Assembly: GCA_015057435.1 (NCBI GenBank)
Contig: SVEJ01000011.1
Location: forward strand, 1 to 64,000
Source of the DNA: Lachnospiraceae bacterium
Lineage (GTDB): Bacteria; Bacillota; Clostridia; Lachnospirales; Lachnospiraceae
DNA: 64,000 nt
Direction: 5' to 3'
Shown here piece after piece: positions 48,021-58,281 of this stretch. The position numbers and the translations under genes were made by a program. The first letter of the stretch is position 1; every line of letters starts with the position of its first letter. Under the pieces are notes generated by a model. That model saw nothing but the letters and a program-made list of their open reading frames with translations, did not search any database and was not told where the DNA came from.

Positions 48021-49526
48021 CTACAACCGATAAATCGCTTTGTACTTCTCCTCAAGATACTGCAAAAACGGTTTCGCATCCAGACGTTTTCCTGTAATAC
48101 GCTGCGCCATCTCTCCGGCAGTGAAACAACATCCGTACTGACGGACATGGTCATCCATCCATGCATTCAATGTCGTAAAACTTCCGTTACGCAACTGATT
48201 TTCAAAATCAGGAACATCGCGCAATATCGCCTCGCGAATCTGTCCACAGTAAATGTTACCAAGTGCGTAGCTTTGGAAATAACCAATGTAATCGCCTGCC
48301 CAGTGCATATCCTGTAGCACACCCTCTGTATCATTCGCCGGGCGAATTCCAAGATACTTCTCACTCAGATCATTCCATGCGTCTTTCAAATCACCCACTT
48401 CCAAAATGCCGCCAAAGCAATCGCGCTCTAACTCATAACGCAAAATCACGTGCAAGCTATATGTCACTTCATCTGCCGTAATTCTGCGAAGACTCGGCTT
48501 AACCGCATTCATAGAAAGATAAAAATCTTCTAACGAAACATTTGCAAATTCAGAAAATTCTTTTTGCAATTGCGGATAATAGTATTCCCAATATGCATGA
48601 CTTCTACCCACAATATTCTCATTAAAACGAGCCATGGATTCCTGGAAGCTTCCTTCAATACCACCCCACATATTAGCAGCATTGACACGGTCATTACCAC
48701 CACTGGCGTACATAGCATGTCCTGCTTCGTGCAAACAGGTAAACATCATATTCAGACTGTCATTCTGATATGTAGACACACGTGCATCTCTCGGTCCCAT
48801 AAAGGACGTAAATGCATGCACTACCCTGTTATTAAAACCACCGCGACTTTCCTGATATCCTGATTCTCTCGCTAAGCGATGAGAAAATGCTTCTATGCGC
48901 GCCGGGTCAACCGGTGTGTTGAAAATATCTGTATTCGGAACGACCTTGCTCTGCTCGATCTGATTCCTAAGCTTTGTCAATCCAACCTTTAATACATCAA
49001 ATTCGCGGCTGATTTCTTCGCAACTTGTCCCTTCATCATTGATACTTACCAATGTATCAAAAACAGGAGTATCCGAATCAATCGCCTCCGCAATCTTCGT
49101 TTTCAAATCGAATACTTTTGCAAGCCATGGACGAAAGATTTCAAAATCCTGTTGCTCCCTCGCCTCTTTCCACTTGTTCATCGTCTCTGCCTTCAACATG
49201 CTATACTGATGCATCAGATGCTTCGGCGTACGTGTCTGATTGCGATAACGGAATAGAAAGCTTCGAACAAGACCGCGTTCTACATAATCTTCGATATCAT
49301 CCAAATTCGCATTTCTAAAGTAATTGGCTGCTCTTTTCGCTTCCTCACTGTCAAACAATCCGGCTTTTAACTCTGCAATATGTGCTACAACCTCTTGTCT
49401 ATAATTACCACCCTCTATCGGCAATGCAGACCACTGATCCAGTTCAAACATGGATTCAATTGTTTTGTAATAGCGAAATTGATCGTTGATGGATTTGATA
49501 TACTCTAAATGTGCTTGATAACTCAC
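48021..49526 (-). CDS. Carboxypeptidase M32 (Taq family)
   Basis: A cytosolic zinc carboxypeptidase of 501 residues and helical fold. The zinc motif H-E-A-G-H lies near residue 265, with E-S-M-A-R-F-N-E and H-V-I-L-R-Y-E-L-E further on, all typical of M32. It has wide specificity for C-terminal residues other than proline. With the amidohydrolase and AbgT transporter upstream on the same strand it may complete a peptide or amide uptake-and-breakdown set. Confidence 0.93.
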   Translation of the reverse strand: MSYQAHLEYIKSINDQFRYYKTIESMFELDQWSALPIEGGNYRQEVVAHIAELKAGLFDSEEAKRAANYFRNANLDDIEDYVERGLVRSFLFRYRNQTRTPKHLMHQYSMLKAETMNKWKEAREQQDFEIFRPWLAKVFDLKTKIAEAIDSDTPVFDTLVSINDEGTSCEEISREFDVLKVGLTKLRNQIEQSKVVPNTDIFNTPVDPARIEAFSHRLARESGYQESRGGFNNRVVHAFTSFMGPRDARVSTYQNDSLNMMFTCLHEAGHAMYASGGNDRVNAANMWGGIEGSFQESMARFNENIVGRSHAYWEYYYPQLQKEFSEFANVSLEDFYLSMNAVKPSLRRITADEVTYSLHVILRYELERDCFGGILEVGDLKDAWNDLSEKYLGIRPANDTEGVLQDMHWAGDYIGYFQSYALGNIYCGQIREAILRDVPDFENQLRNGSFTTLNAWMDDHVRQYGCCFTAGEMAQRITGKRLDAKPFLQYLEEKYKAIYRL

Positions 49527-49573
49527 CTTAACCCTCCAAAATTGTATTTCTCATTATTACCTAAGACTACATT

Positions 49574-50842
49574 CTATGCTTCATAATCATCTATAACAGA
49601 ATGTGCTGCGATTTCTTTTCCTTCTTTCATAACAAATGCACAATCCAAAAGCGCTTTGTCGTCATGAAGCAAATCTCTCTTCCACGCAGCGATATCTGCA
49701 TATTTGCCCGGTTCAATGGTTCCCACTTTATCACTAATACCAAGAATCTCTGCATTCACTGCTGTCGCTGCTTTCAAAGTTCTAAACGGATCCATACCAT
49801 TGCGCAACCATGCAGAATACTCTCGTCCACACTCATAATTCTGATAATTCACCACAAGGTCCGTTCCGTATCCAAGACGCAGGTTACTCTTCTTCAACAA
49901 TTCTCTGCTCTCCACCAGATTGTCACGGTAATGACGAAGCTTTCTCTGAAACTCAGGTGATTTCTCAGCTAGTTTTTCCTCATCTAATAAAACCACCTCA
50001 TCATATGGACAAAATGTCGGAACCACATAGATATCCTTCTCCTCTAACAGCTTCACAGTTGTCTCATCCACTAAGGAAGCATGCTCAATACCGTCAATCC
50101 CAAGTTCAGCTAAGATTGTTACCAACTCCGTTGTATAGGCATGGGCTGTAACCGTTTTATTCAAAGAATGTGCTGTTTCAATAATGGCTTTCATCTCATC
50201 GAAAGATAACTGCTTATCCTCCGGCGAATCATTCGGTGTGAAAAATCCACCCGTTGCCATAATCTTAATATAATCTGCACCAATCTTCACTTCATGACGA
50301 ACCGCATCACGGAAGAACTCTGCACCACTTCCCATAGTTGGATATTGTTCTTCCAAAAATTTTGCAAGCTTTGGATTGGTAGCAATCTTCTGAGTAGAAT
50401 CTCCATGACTTCCGGGTGCGCATAAGAAATGCGGTGCTACGATCATACGTGATCCTTCGATAAATCCCGCATCAATCGCTCTTTTTACATCCAGCGAACA
50501 GTCTTCCTGAAACCAGCCGATGTGACGGATTGTTGTAAACCCACCGGCCAATGCACGTCTGGCACACTCCGATACCGCCAATGCCCTCATCGCATCCGAA
50601 TAATACACTGCATCTTTATCAATCTCTCTCCAGTCAAAGAAGCTGGCATGCACATGTGCATCTATCATACCCGGTGTAACTGTCAGATGCGATAGATCTA
50701 CCACCATGCAATCCTCCGGTGTACGGACATGTTCCCCCACTTCAAGAATCAATCTATCCTCCACCAGAATCTCCTGATTCTCTTTTAGCTCATCATGAAT
50801 ACCGTCATACAATTGACCACATATAATTTTTGTATAAGACAT
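49574..50842 (-). CDS. Metal-dependent amidohydrolase (Xaa-Pro dipeptidase/imidazolonepropionase type)
   Basis: A 422-residue amidohydrolase. The metal motif G-M-I-D-A-H-V-H is near residue 60, with a Lys in D-Y-I-K-I-M, His residues in T-A-H-A-Y-T and G-I-E-H-A-S, and the last Asp in G-T-D-L-V. It ends G-T-I-E-P-G-K-Y-A-D-I, as the family does. The substrate is unclear. The frame extends 21 codons upstream, but ATG 50842 has an AAAGGAAG site. Its place after the AbgT-like transporter suggests an acyl-amino acid or peptide substrate. Confidence 0.85.
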   Translation of the reverse strand: MSYTKIICGQLYDGIHDELKENQEILVEDRLILEVGEHVRTPEDCMVVDLSHLTVTPGMIDAHVHASFFDWREIDKDAVYYSDAMRALAVSECARRALAGGFTTIRHIGWFQEDCSLDVKRAIDAGFIEGSRMIVAPHFLCAPGSHGDSTQKIATNPKLAKFLEEQYPTMGSGAEFFRDAVRHEVKIGADYIKIMATGGFFTPNDSPEDKQLSFDEMKAIIETAHSLNKTVTAHAYTTELVTILAELGIDGIEHASLVDETTVKLLEEKDIYVVPTFCPYDEVVLLDEEKLAEKSPEFQRKLRHYRDNLVESRELLKKSNLRLGYGTDLVVNYQNYECGREYSAWLRNGMDPFRTLKAATAVNAEILGISDKVGTIEPGKYADIAAWKRDLLHDDKALLDCAFVMKEGKEIAAHSVIDDYEA

Positions 50843-50950
50843 AGCTTTCTTCCTTTCTATCTTATAAAAAGAAAAATACATTTTGGAACGCGAACATTCC
50901 GCCATGTATTTTCTTTTATTGAAAACAATTGCTGTTTCCTTTGAATTCTA

Positions 50951-52462
50951 TTACATAAATACACTTGCTCCAGGACCAAGTGGTAAGTTACATAACATCC
51001 AAACAATAACCATTACAATCCAAGAAAGCAAGAATGCTACTGAATATGGAATCATCATGGAAATAATTGTACCCATTCCGGCCTTCTTATCATACTTCGA
51101 TGCCATACCAATAATCATTGGTAAGTATGGGTAAATCGGTGTGATTGGGTTCGTACATGAGTCACCGATACGATATACAACCTGTGCAAACTCAGGTGAA
51201 TATCCTAACATCATGAACATTGGAACGAAAATCGGTGCAAAAATGTACCATTTTGCAGTACCACTTGTCATGAAGAAGTTAACCAATGTTGTAATCAAGA
51301 TAATACAGATAATCATTGGAACACCTGTAAATCCTGCACTCTTCAACAAGTCAGCTGCAGAAACCGCAATAACAGTTCCAAGGTTTGTATAATTGAAAAT
51401 CTGGATAAACTGCGCAATCACAAATACTAATACGATATAGCTTGTTAACGATGTCAAAGAATCTGCCATTACCTTAGGCACATCACTCGCTGTCTTAAAT
51501 ACGCCAACTGTCTTACCGTATATTACACCTACTAAGATGAAGTATACAATTAAGAATCCTACAAGACCTGTAATAAATGGTCCGTTCAATACACTACCCT
51601 CTGCATCGCGAAGGAAACCATTCTTCGGAATACAACCAATCAAAATAATTGCGATATAGATTACGCTGAAAATTGCTGCGTTGCGAAGACCTTTTCTTTC
51701 CTGTGGTGTTGCATCACGTTCCTTGTCTACTTCTGTTCCCTTATACTCACCAAGACGAGGTGCGATAATCTTATTATTAACAAACACACCTACTACTGTA
51801 AGTACAAAACAAGAAACAATCATAAAGTACCAGTTATTCGCTACTGTTGTTGTATAGTTCGGATCAACACCTTGTGCAATCTCTAAAGTAACCGGATACA
51901 ACAAAGCATCTGTTGCAGTAATCATAACGTTCGCTGTAAAACCGGCATTCACCGCAGCATAACCTGCAATCAAACCTGCCAACGGATGCTTACCAGCCGC
52001 CCAGAATGCTGTCGCTGCTAATGGTGGAATGAAAATGATAGATGCCTCAGAAGCAATACTACCATTGATACCTAAGAACAATACAGCTGCTGTCAACAAC
52101 CACATCGGCACACCAAGAATCGCACGACGCATAGCTGTTGTCAACAAACCACTTCCCTCAGCAACACCGATTGCCATCTGCATAGCAAGTACGACACCTA
52201 ACGCCGCAAAGCTTGAGAAGTTACTAACCATACTGGTCATAATCCATGAGAAACCATCCTTGTTCAACAAACTCTTCACTACTACTTCTTCACCTGTAGT
52301 AGGATTCACTACAGACACTCCTGCCGCTGCAAGAATTGCTGCTAAAATAACTAACCCGCCCGTAATAATCAGGAACAAAATAAATGGGTGCGGAAGGGCA
52401 TTACCAACACGTTCGATTGTGCCAAGAAACCCTACCTTTTGTTTCTTTTCATTTTTTGACAT
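50951..52462 (-). CDS. AbgT-family transporter
   Basis: A 503-residue permease with about 12 helices. The family start is G-F-L-G-T-I-E-R-V-G-N-A-L-P-H-P, with G-I-N-G-S-I-A-S-E-A and, near the end, N-P-I-T-P-I-Y-P-Y-L-P. AbgT proteins import p-aminobenzoyl-glutamate and some work as drug exporters. The next two genes encode hydrolases able to split amide bonds, favouring an uptake role. Confidence 0.9.
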   Translation of the reverse strand: MSKNEKKQKVGFLGTIERVGNALPHPFILFLIITGGLVILAAILAAAGVSVVNPTTGEEVVVKSLLNKDGFSWIMTSMVSNFSSFAALGVVLAMQMAIGVAEGSGLLTTAMRRAILGVPMWLLTAAVLFLGINGSIASEASIIFIPPLAATAFWAAGKHPLAGLIAGYAAVNAGFTANVMITATDALLYPVTLEIAQGVDPNYTTTVANNWYFMIVSCFVLTVVGVFVNNKIIAPRLGEYKGTEVDKERDATPQERKGLRNAAIFSVIYIAIILIGCIPKNGFLRDAEGSVLNGPFITGLVGFLIVYFILVGVIYGKTVGVFKTASDVPKVMADSLTSLTSYIVLVFVIAQFIQIFNYTNLGTVIAVSAADLLKSAGFTGVPMIICIILITTLVNFFMTSGTAKWYIFAPIFVPMFMMLGYSPEFAQVVYRIGDSCTNPITPIYPYLPMIIGMASKYDKKAGMGTIISMMIPYSVAFLLSWIVMVIVWMLCNLPLGPGASVFM

Positions 52463-52604
52463 TCTCTCTTCTCCTCTTTTTCACAAAATATGCTAATATT
52501 ATACCTTTTTCGACAATATCTTGTCAACAAGACATTACATGAATATTATCAAGATATTACATTTGCATTATCTGTTATATATCTCTTTTATAAACTTTGA
52601 CAAT

Positions 52605-52673
52605 CAAAAACAGGTGTGGATTCTTTCTCCACACCTGCCATTAACGGATCCCCGACTCTTTACAAAGAGTCGG
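52605..52673 (-). terminator. Two hairpins after the DUF3472 gene
   Basis: On the minus strand the hairpin CCGACTCTTTGTAAAGAGTCGG (52652-52673) comes first. The stem CAGGTGTGGA/TCCACACCTG (52611-52637) follows with a TTTTT tail. The second is a standard terminator; the first may strengthen it. Confidence 0.8.
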
Positions 52674-52689
52674 AATTATATTCCTAAAC

Positions 52690-53862
52690 TTATTCCACTA
52701 TAATTATCGCGTCCCTGTTTGTCTCAAGAATCCATTGCCTATATTTCTTCAACTTACTCTTTTTGATATCTTTCAGGTATACTGTTTTAACGCCATTAAA
52801 CATGATAATTTTTTTCAAAGTACTCTCTGACAAATCTGCACCGTCAATAAGTAGCTGCGTCGGTTTATTCGCCCCCTTCGTCGAAGGAATACACATATTC
52901 TCGGTCGGCATAACACGAAATGTACCTCTGACTTTTTGATTTAATTCAAATGCATCCGATCCGTACCCGTTTGTAATTCCATAAAAACGATCATTGGTTG
53001 CTCCAAATACCGCATTTCCTTTTTTATTATCCCACCAAGTGTCCACGGATAATGTTGCATTTCGTATTGTCTTCCATTCACCGCTTTCGTACTCTCTGAC
53101 ACGTATATTGCGGTACTCGAAAGATCTTGTCTCATTTGCAGAAAGCCCATTATAGTTTTCCATAAACTGTGACATTCCGCCCTGAAAATAAGAATTATAA
53201 AGACCTGTATCAAATCGACTAATTAACGTCCATTTTCCTATCTCTAAATCGGCGATCCACTGCTCCACATAAGTCCTCCCTTTATTATTCTGATAGGAGT
53301 TGATATACATACGATACCACCGTCCGGCCTTCCACGGATAATCATATATGTAATTCGCTCCTGTTCCTTCTCTACCAAATACATTCGTATCTTCTTGAGT
53401 AGGATACAGACGTTTTGCTCGAATAGACGTTCGATTAGCATATACGTCATCACATTCAACATCCCAAAATGACATGATTGCCTTTGGTCCGTCCGAACGA
53501 ATCTGCAAACCTGCATATGCTCCCCCGCCTTTAACCTTCACGTATTGTTTCTTCAAATCATCTGTGTTCATTTGCCAGTTACAAAGCGCCCAATATGTAT
53601 TTGTAGCAGTTTTATCCGCCTTAAAATCAATCATAAAACCGCTGAACTTTCTGGATGTTGCACTCAAATCGGGGTCTACGTATATATTATGCGCCATCCT
53701 ATTTTCCGGATTTGCCTCTTGTTTTGCAGCTTCCTCCGGAACTTCGATAAGCTTATCCCAATCCACTCCGTTTTGATCCGCCGCTTGCGCTGTTGTCCCC
53801 ACGAAACAAATCACCATGCAAAACACCAAAACTGCCAAAATACCTTTACTCTTTTTCATCAT
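52690..53862 (-). CDS. Secreted DUF3472 protein
   Basis: A 390-residue exported protein with a signal peptide ending A-Q-A-A-D (about residue 28). A DUF3472 domain (about 120-285) has W-K-A-G-R-W-Y-R-M-Y, the next strand V-E-Q-W-I-A-D, and N-A-T-L-S-V-D-T-W-W-D-N. The N-terminal part is beta-rich and carbohydrate-binding-like. The tail is basic. The family has no proven activity and often occurs in carbohydrate-active secreted proteins. It has its own terminator. Confidence 0.8.
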   Translation of the reverse strand: MMKKSKGILAVLVFCMVICFVGTTAQAADQNGVDWDKLIEVPEEAAKQEANPENRMAHNIYVDPDLSATSRKFSGFMIDFKADKTATNTYWALCNWQMNTDDLKKQYVKVKGGGAYAGLQIRSDGPKAIMSFWDVECDDVYANRTSIRAKRLYPTQEDTNVFGREGTGANYIYDYPWKAGRWYRMYINSYQNNKGRTYVEQWIADLEIGKWTLISRFDTGLYNSYFQGGMSQFMENYNGLSANETRSFEYRNIRVREYESGEWKTIRNATLSVDTWWDNKKGNAVFGATNDRFYGITNGYGSDAFELNQKVRGTFRVMPTENMCIPSTKGANKPTQLLIDGADLSESTLKKIIMFNGVKTVYLKDIKKSKLKKYRQWILETNRDAIIIVE

Positions 53863-53901
53863 AACTTCTCCTCCAATAAAACTAAATTGCTTAACAAAAA
53901 A

Positions 53902-55386
53902 CTATAACTTTTCAATTGTCTCACCATTCGTATAGATTGGCTCACTTGTAAGATCTACGTTCAGCTTCTTGAATGTCTTAATATCTGCATCCGATAGCAT
54001 GTCTGATGTATGAACCTGACAACCCGAAAGCTTTGGCAATTGCTCCATCGCAATTCTTGCATCGTTGTCGTTTAGTGCTGATAACGCCAATGCTATCAAC
54101 ACTTCATCTGAATGCAAACGCGGATTCTTCGACCCAAGATAACTTGTCTTCAATTCCTGAATCGGTTCAAATGCATTCGGTGCAATCAGATGTGCATCAT
54201 CATGGATGCCACCAAGATACTTAAGTGCATTCAAAATGAGTGCAGCTGAAGCACCTAACAATTCACTCGTCTTCGAAGTGATAATTGTACCATCTTCTAA
54301 TTCGATTGCCGCTGTCGGAACCTGAAGCTTGGCAGCACGCTCCTTCGCAGCAACTGTTACCTTGCGATTATCCGTTGTAATCTTGGCTTGTTTCATCAAC
54401 AATTCCAACTTATAGATCTCATTCTCAACATCTTCGCCCTCTGCCATGGCTTTCAATGCCTTATAATATCTTCTGATAATCTCCATTCTTGATGCTTCGG
54501 AAACGATCTCGTCATCAAAAATACAATTACCAACCATATTCACGCCCATGTCTGTTGGTGACTTATACGGATTCTCACCATAGATTTCCTCAAACACAGC
54601 ATTCAAAACAGGGAAAATTTCAATATCTCTGTTATAATTAACCGTTGTCTCCCCATAAGCTTCTAAGTGGAACGGGTCAATCATATTCACATCATTCAAG
54701 TCCGCAGTAGCAGCCTCATACGCGAGGTTCACCGGATGCTTTAACGGAATATTCCAGATTGGGAACGTCTCAAACTTCGCATAGCCCGCTTTCACACCAC
54801 GCTTATTCTCGTGATACAGCTGCGACAGGCATGTCGCCATCTTACCGCTTCCCGGTCCCGGTGCAGTCACTACAACCAACGGACGCTTTGTCTCTATATA
54901 ATCATTCTTACCAAAACCATTATCGCTTACAATATGCGAAACATTCGTCGGATATCCCTCAATCTTCACATGACGATATACTTTGATACCCTTTTTCTCA
55001 AGCTTATCCTTAAACGCATCTGCTGCAGGTTGTCCTGCATACATCGTTACAACGACACTTCCGACGTACAGACCGCAACTTCTGTATTCTTCTATCAAAC
55101 GAAGTACATCTTTGTCATAAGTAATTCCAAGATCTTCGCGCTTTTTATTCAACTCAATTGCGTCCGCACCGATTACGATAATAACTTCCGCATGTTCCGC
55201 CAACTGCAACAACATCTTAAGCTTACTGTCCGGCTCGAATCCGGGCAACACGCGGGATGCATGCAAATCATCAAACAACTTACCGCCGAATTCAAGATAT
55301 AACTTATCTCCGAATTTATCAATTCTCTTCATAATATGCTCAGATTGAATTCTAAGATATTTGTCGTTATCAAATCCTATTTTCAT
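53902..55386 (-). CDS. DUF1846 protein
   Basis: A conserved Firmicute protein of about 494 residues, with no known function. The start M-K-I-G-F-D-N-D-K-Y, a P-loop-like G-P-G-S-G-K-M-A-T-C-L and the long conserved D-M-G-V-N-M-V-G mark the family. Solved structures of the family show a nucleotide-binding fold, but the reaction is unknown. I use ATG 55386, behind GGAG. It lies downstream of sbcC, after a 122-base gap. Confidence 0.9.
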   Translation of the reverse strand: MKIGFDNDKYLRIQSEHIMKRIDKFGDKLYLEFGGKLFDDLHASRVLPGFEPDSKLKMLLQLAEHAEVIIVIGADAIELNKKREDLGITYDKDVLRLIEEYRSCGLYVGSVVVTMYAGQPAADAFKDKLEKKGIKVYRHVKIEGYPTNVSHIVSDNGFGKNDYIETKRPLVVVTAPGPGSGKMATCLSQLYHENKRGVKAGYAKFETFPIWNIPLKHPVNLAYEAATADLNDVNMIDPFHLEAYGETTVNYNRDIEIFPVLNAVFEEIYGENPYKSPTDMGVNMVGNCIFDDEIVSEASRMEIIRRYYKALKAMAEGEDVENEIYKLELLMKQAKITTDNRKVTVAAKERAAKLQVPTAAIELEDGTIITSKTSELLGASAALILNALKYLGGIHDDAHLIAPNAFEPIQELKTSYLGSKNPRLHSDEVLIALALSALNDNDARIAMEQLPKLSGCQVHTSDMLSDADIKTFKKLNVDLTSEPIYTNGETIEKL

Positions 55387-55508
55387 TACCGTACTCACTC
55401 CTTTTTCCATCTATTCGAGAACCAATCCGTACAAAAAAAACAAATATGGTCTAGTTTATCACAATTGCAGCAAAACCTCAACGAACATTTTGTCGAAAAA
55501 ATGTCGTA

Positions 55509-58277
55509 TCAGAACACAAGACGAACCTTGCTTCCTGCATGCACTTCCTTCGTCACAAGAATCTGTTTATCAATCAGTTGTTTTAATTCTGACACATGCG
55601 AAATCACACCGACTAATCGGTTTCCTTCCGTCAGACGATTCAGTTCATTCATTGCACGTCTTAGCGTATCTTCATCCAGCGAGCCAAATCCTTCGTCCAC
55701 AAATAGTGTGTCCATGCGGATACCCCCTGCTGCCGCCTGAATCTCATCGGCGAGTCCGAGTGCAAGCGATAAGGATGCCATAAATGTTTCCCCGCCTGAC
55801 AGACTCTTCACCGAACGAACCGACGCCGTATAATGGTCATACACATCAAGATCCAATCCGCTCTGACTTCTCTGGTTATCCACCCGCACGCTTCTAACTA
55901 ATTCATACTGCCCACCGGTCATACCAAGAAAACGCACATTCGCCTTTTGCAAAACACGTTCAAAGTAAGCCATCAAAATGTAGGTTTCAAACTTAATCTT
56001 TTCCTTCCCTGTCAGCTCACCATTCAACGTGTCAGAAAGACGTTTCATTTCCATATATTCTTTCTCATAATCAACAAATGCATTCCACTGTTTTTCGATT
56101 CTGTTCCGCAACGAATCATTTTTCTGATGTCTTGCATAGATGTTATTCTTATCCTGTTCTGTCTGCTTCTTTTCTAAGAGAATCGCGTCACGTTCCTGTT
56201 CGAGTTGCTGCACATTATCGCCTAATTGCTCCTTTAGCAATTCAAGCAAACTCTCTTTCTTACCTGTTGTTTCACTCAATTTCTGCTTGACATCTAAGAG
56301 CATCTTTTCCGCATCCTGTTTTTCCTTTAACAGTGTCGATGCCTGCTTGCGAAGATGTGCAATTGCATCCTCAGCTGCCTGCAAATCATGAAACTGCAGA
56401 TTTGCCTTTTTCTGTTTTGCATCTTCCTCTAAGCTGTTGATTTCAACCTTTACCGCAACCTGTTTTTTATCCAAGGCAATCACAGCTTCTTCTGATTCCT
56501 TCTTCTCTGCTTCAACATGAACCAGCTTATCTTTTGCGGACACAAGCTCTTTCTTTTGTTTCTCAAGCAGCGTCTGTTGTTGCTTCACATCTTTCATCCG
56601 TGCAGTTATATTTTCTTTTTCCTCTTTTATAAGAGAAAGCGTCACTTCTTCTTTATCCAATAACTTCGCTGCATCTTTCTTGCACTGCTCATTTTTCAAG
56701 TTCCACTGTTCTTTTAATTTTGTAAGTTCCAAAGAAGACGTGTCGCACTGTACACGTTTTTCTTCAACCTGACTACGCAGCTCTTCAAGTTCCTCTCTCG
56801 TTCGCGCATCAGTTACAGGAGCTGCAGGGCTTGGATGTTGTGTCGAACCGCACACCGGACACGGCATTTCCTCTTGTAATTCTTTTGCCATAATTCCTGC
56901 CTGCGCATCAAAGAATTTCTTTTCTTCACTTAAGAGTTCTTTGGCTATTGTCTCATAGTTCTTTCTTATATCGTGGTAGTCAGCTGTTTTTTCCTCTACA
57001 CGCGCACATAATGCACTTGCTTCCTGATAATCCTTTTCCAACAAAAGTATCGCTGTTTCTTTTTCTTCTAAGTTCTTTTTGTTCTGCTCACAGGCAAGCA
57101 GTTTTACATCAATATCCTGATTATTGTCCACTACCTGTTGCAGATTCCGCAATAGAAGCGTCTTCTGTTCTAATGTCTCCTGCTGCGTTTTCAACTGCGT
57201 TTCTACTTCAGATAGTTCTTTTTGCTTGTCCGCTAACTGTTTGACAACTGCATCATACTTAACATACTCAGCAAGTTTCTCCTCTATGCGCACAGCTTCC
57301 ATGTTATGTGTCTGTGCTTTCTTGTCATAATCCGCAACCTTCTCACACGAAGCTTCACTTTCAACAAGTTGTTTTTCAAGCGCACGCAAGGAGTCATTCA
57401 CTTGCGCTAACTGTTCTAAAGTCTTGTCCCGTTCTTTCGCCACAGCAATCTTAGCATTGAGCTGTTGTAAAACTACATCTTTTTCTGTAAGAAGCTTACT
57501 ATAATCCTCCAATAAGATCGCATCTTCATCCACAAGCTGCCGAATACAAGCAAACAGCTCATCCTTCGCCACCATCTGCGCATTACTACAGAATTCCTCT
57601 AACGTATTTGCATGCGAAAAATCATCTGCATATTCCAAAGATTCTACATCCAAAAGAATATGATCTTTTTTCTTTTCATATTCCTTTTTCATCTGCAGGT
57701 AGATATCCTTTATCTTCTTTTGCAGACGGTTATAATCCTCTGTCGCAAAAATGTCACGGAAAATCTTTTGTTTATCATCCGTTGACGCCATCAATAACTT
57801 TCGAAATTCCCCTTGCGCCAACATCGTAATCTGCGAAAACTGTTTCTGGTTCAAGCCGACAATCTGTCTGATTTCCTCATCGACATCGCCAATCTTAGAA
57901 AGTGGCGTTCTGCCATCACTGTATTCCAGATAAGCTTCCGCCTTCTGGTGTGCCTCTCCTTCACCACGCAATTTTGCACGCATCTGTTCCGGTATTCTTT
58001 TTACAACGTATTGCTCTCCTCTATTCTCAAAAGTAAGTTCCACATAGCAGATACTCTCCGGTTTTGCATACTTACTTCTTAACATCTTTCCGTCTCGAAA
58101 CTCTCCGCTTGGCGCACCATACAAAGCGTAAGAAATCGCGTCAAAAACCGTAGTTTTTCCTGCACCTGTATCGCCCGTTATCAGATACAAGCCGGACGTA
58201 CCAAGCTTTTCAAAATCAATTATCATCTCATCTGCAAACGGTCCGAATGCAGACATTATAAGCTTCAGCGGTCTCAT
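55509..58277 (-). CDS. sbcC: Exonuclease SbcCD subunit C
   Basis: The SMC-like ATPase partner of SbcD, opening hairpins and double-strand ends. At 922 residues it has Walker A T-G-D-T-G-A-G-K-T-T at the start, then a long coiled coil broken by the zinc hook C-P-V-C (about 480). The signature S-L-S-G-G-E-T-F and Walker B L-F-V-D-E-G-F-G-S-L-D follow near the end. It starts 4 bases after sbcD stops. Confidence 0.95.
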   Translation of the reverse strand: MRPLKLIMSAFGPFADEMIIDFEKLGTSGLYLITGDTGAGKTTVFDAISYALYGAPSGEFRDGKMLRSKYAKPESICYVELTFENRGEQYVVKRIPEQMRAKLRGEGEAHQKAEAYLEYSDGRTPLSKIGDVDEEIRQIVGLNQKQFSQITMLAQGEFRKLLMASTDDKQKIFRDIFATEDYNRLQKKIKDIYLQMKKEYEKKKDHILLDVESLEYADDFSHANTLEEFCSNAQMVAKDELFACIRQLVDEDAILLEDYSKLLTEKDVVLQQLNAKIAVAKERDKTLEQLAQVNDSLRALEKQLVESEASCEKVADYDKKAQTHNMEAVRIEEKLAEYVKYDAVVKQLADKQKELSEVETQLKTQQETLEQKTLLLRNLQQVVDNNQDIDVKLLACEQNKKNLEEKETAILLLEKDYQEASALCARVEEKTADYHDIRKNYETIAKELLSEEKKFFDAQAGIMAKELQEEMPCPVCGSTQHPSPAAPVTDARTREELEELRSQVEEKRVQCDTSSLELTKLKEQWNLKNEQCKKDAAKLLDKEEVTLSLIKEEKENITARMKDVKQQQTLLEKQKKELVSAKDKLVHVEAEKKESEEAVIALDKKQVAVKVEINSLEEDAKQKKANLQFHDLQAAEDAIAHLRKQASTLLKEKQDAEKMLLDVKQKLSETTGKKESLLELLKEQLGDNVQQLEQERDAILLEKKQTEQDKNNIYARHQKNDSLRNRIEKQWNAFVDYEKEYMEMKRLSDTLNGELTGKEKIKFETYILMAYFERVLQKANVRFLGMTGGQYELVRSVRVDNQRSQSGLDLDVYDHYTASVRSVKSLSGGETFMASLSLALGLADEIQAAAGGIRMDTLFVDEGFGSLDEDTLRRAMNELNRLTEGNRLVGVISHVSELKQLIDKQILVTKEVHAGSKVRLVF

Positions 58278-58281
58278 AATC

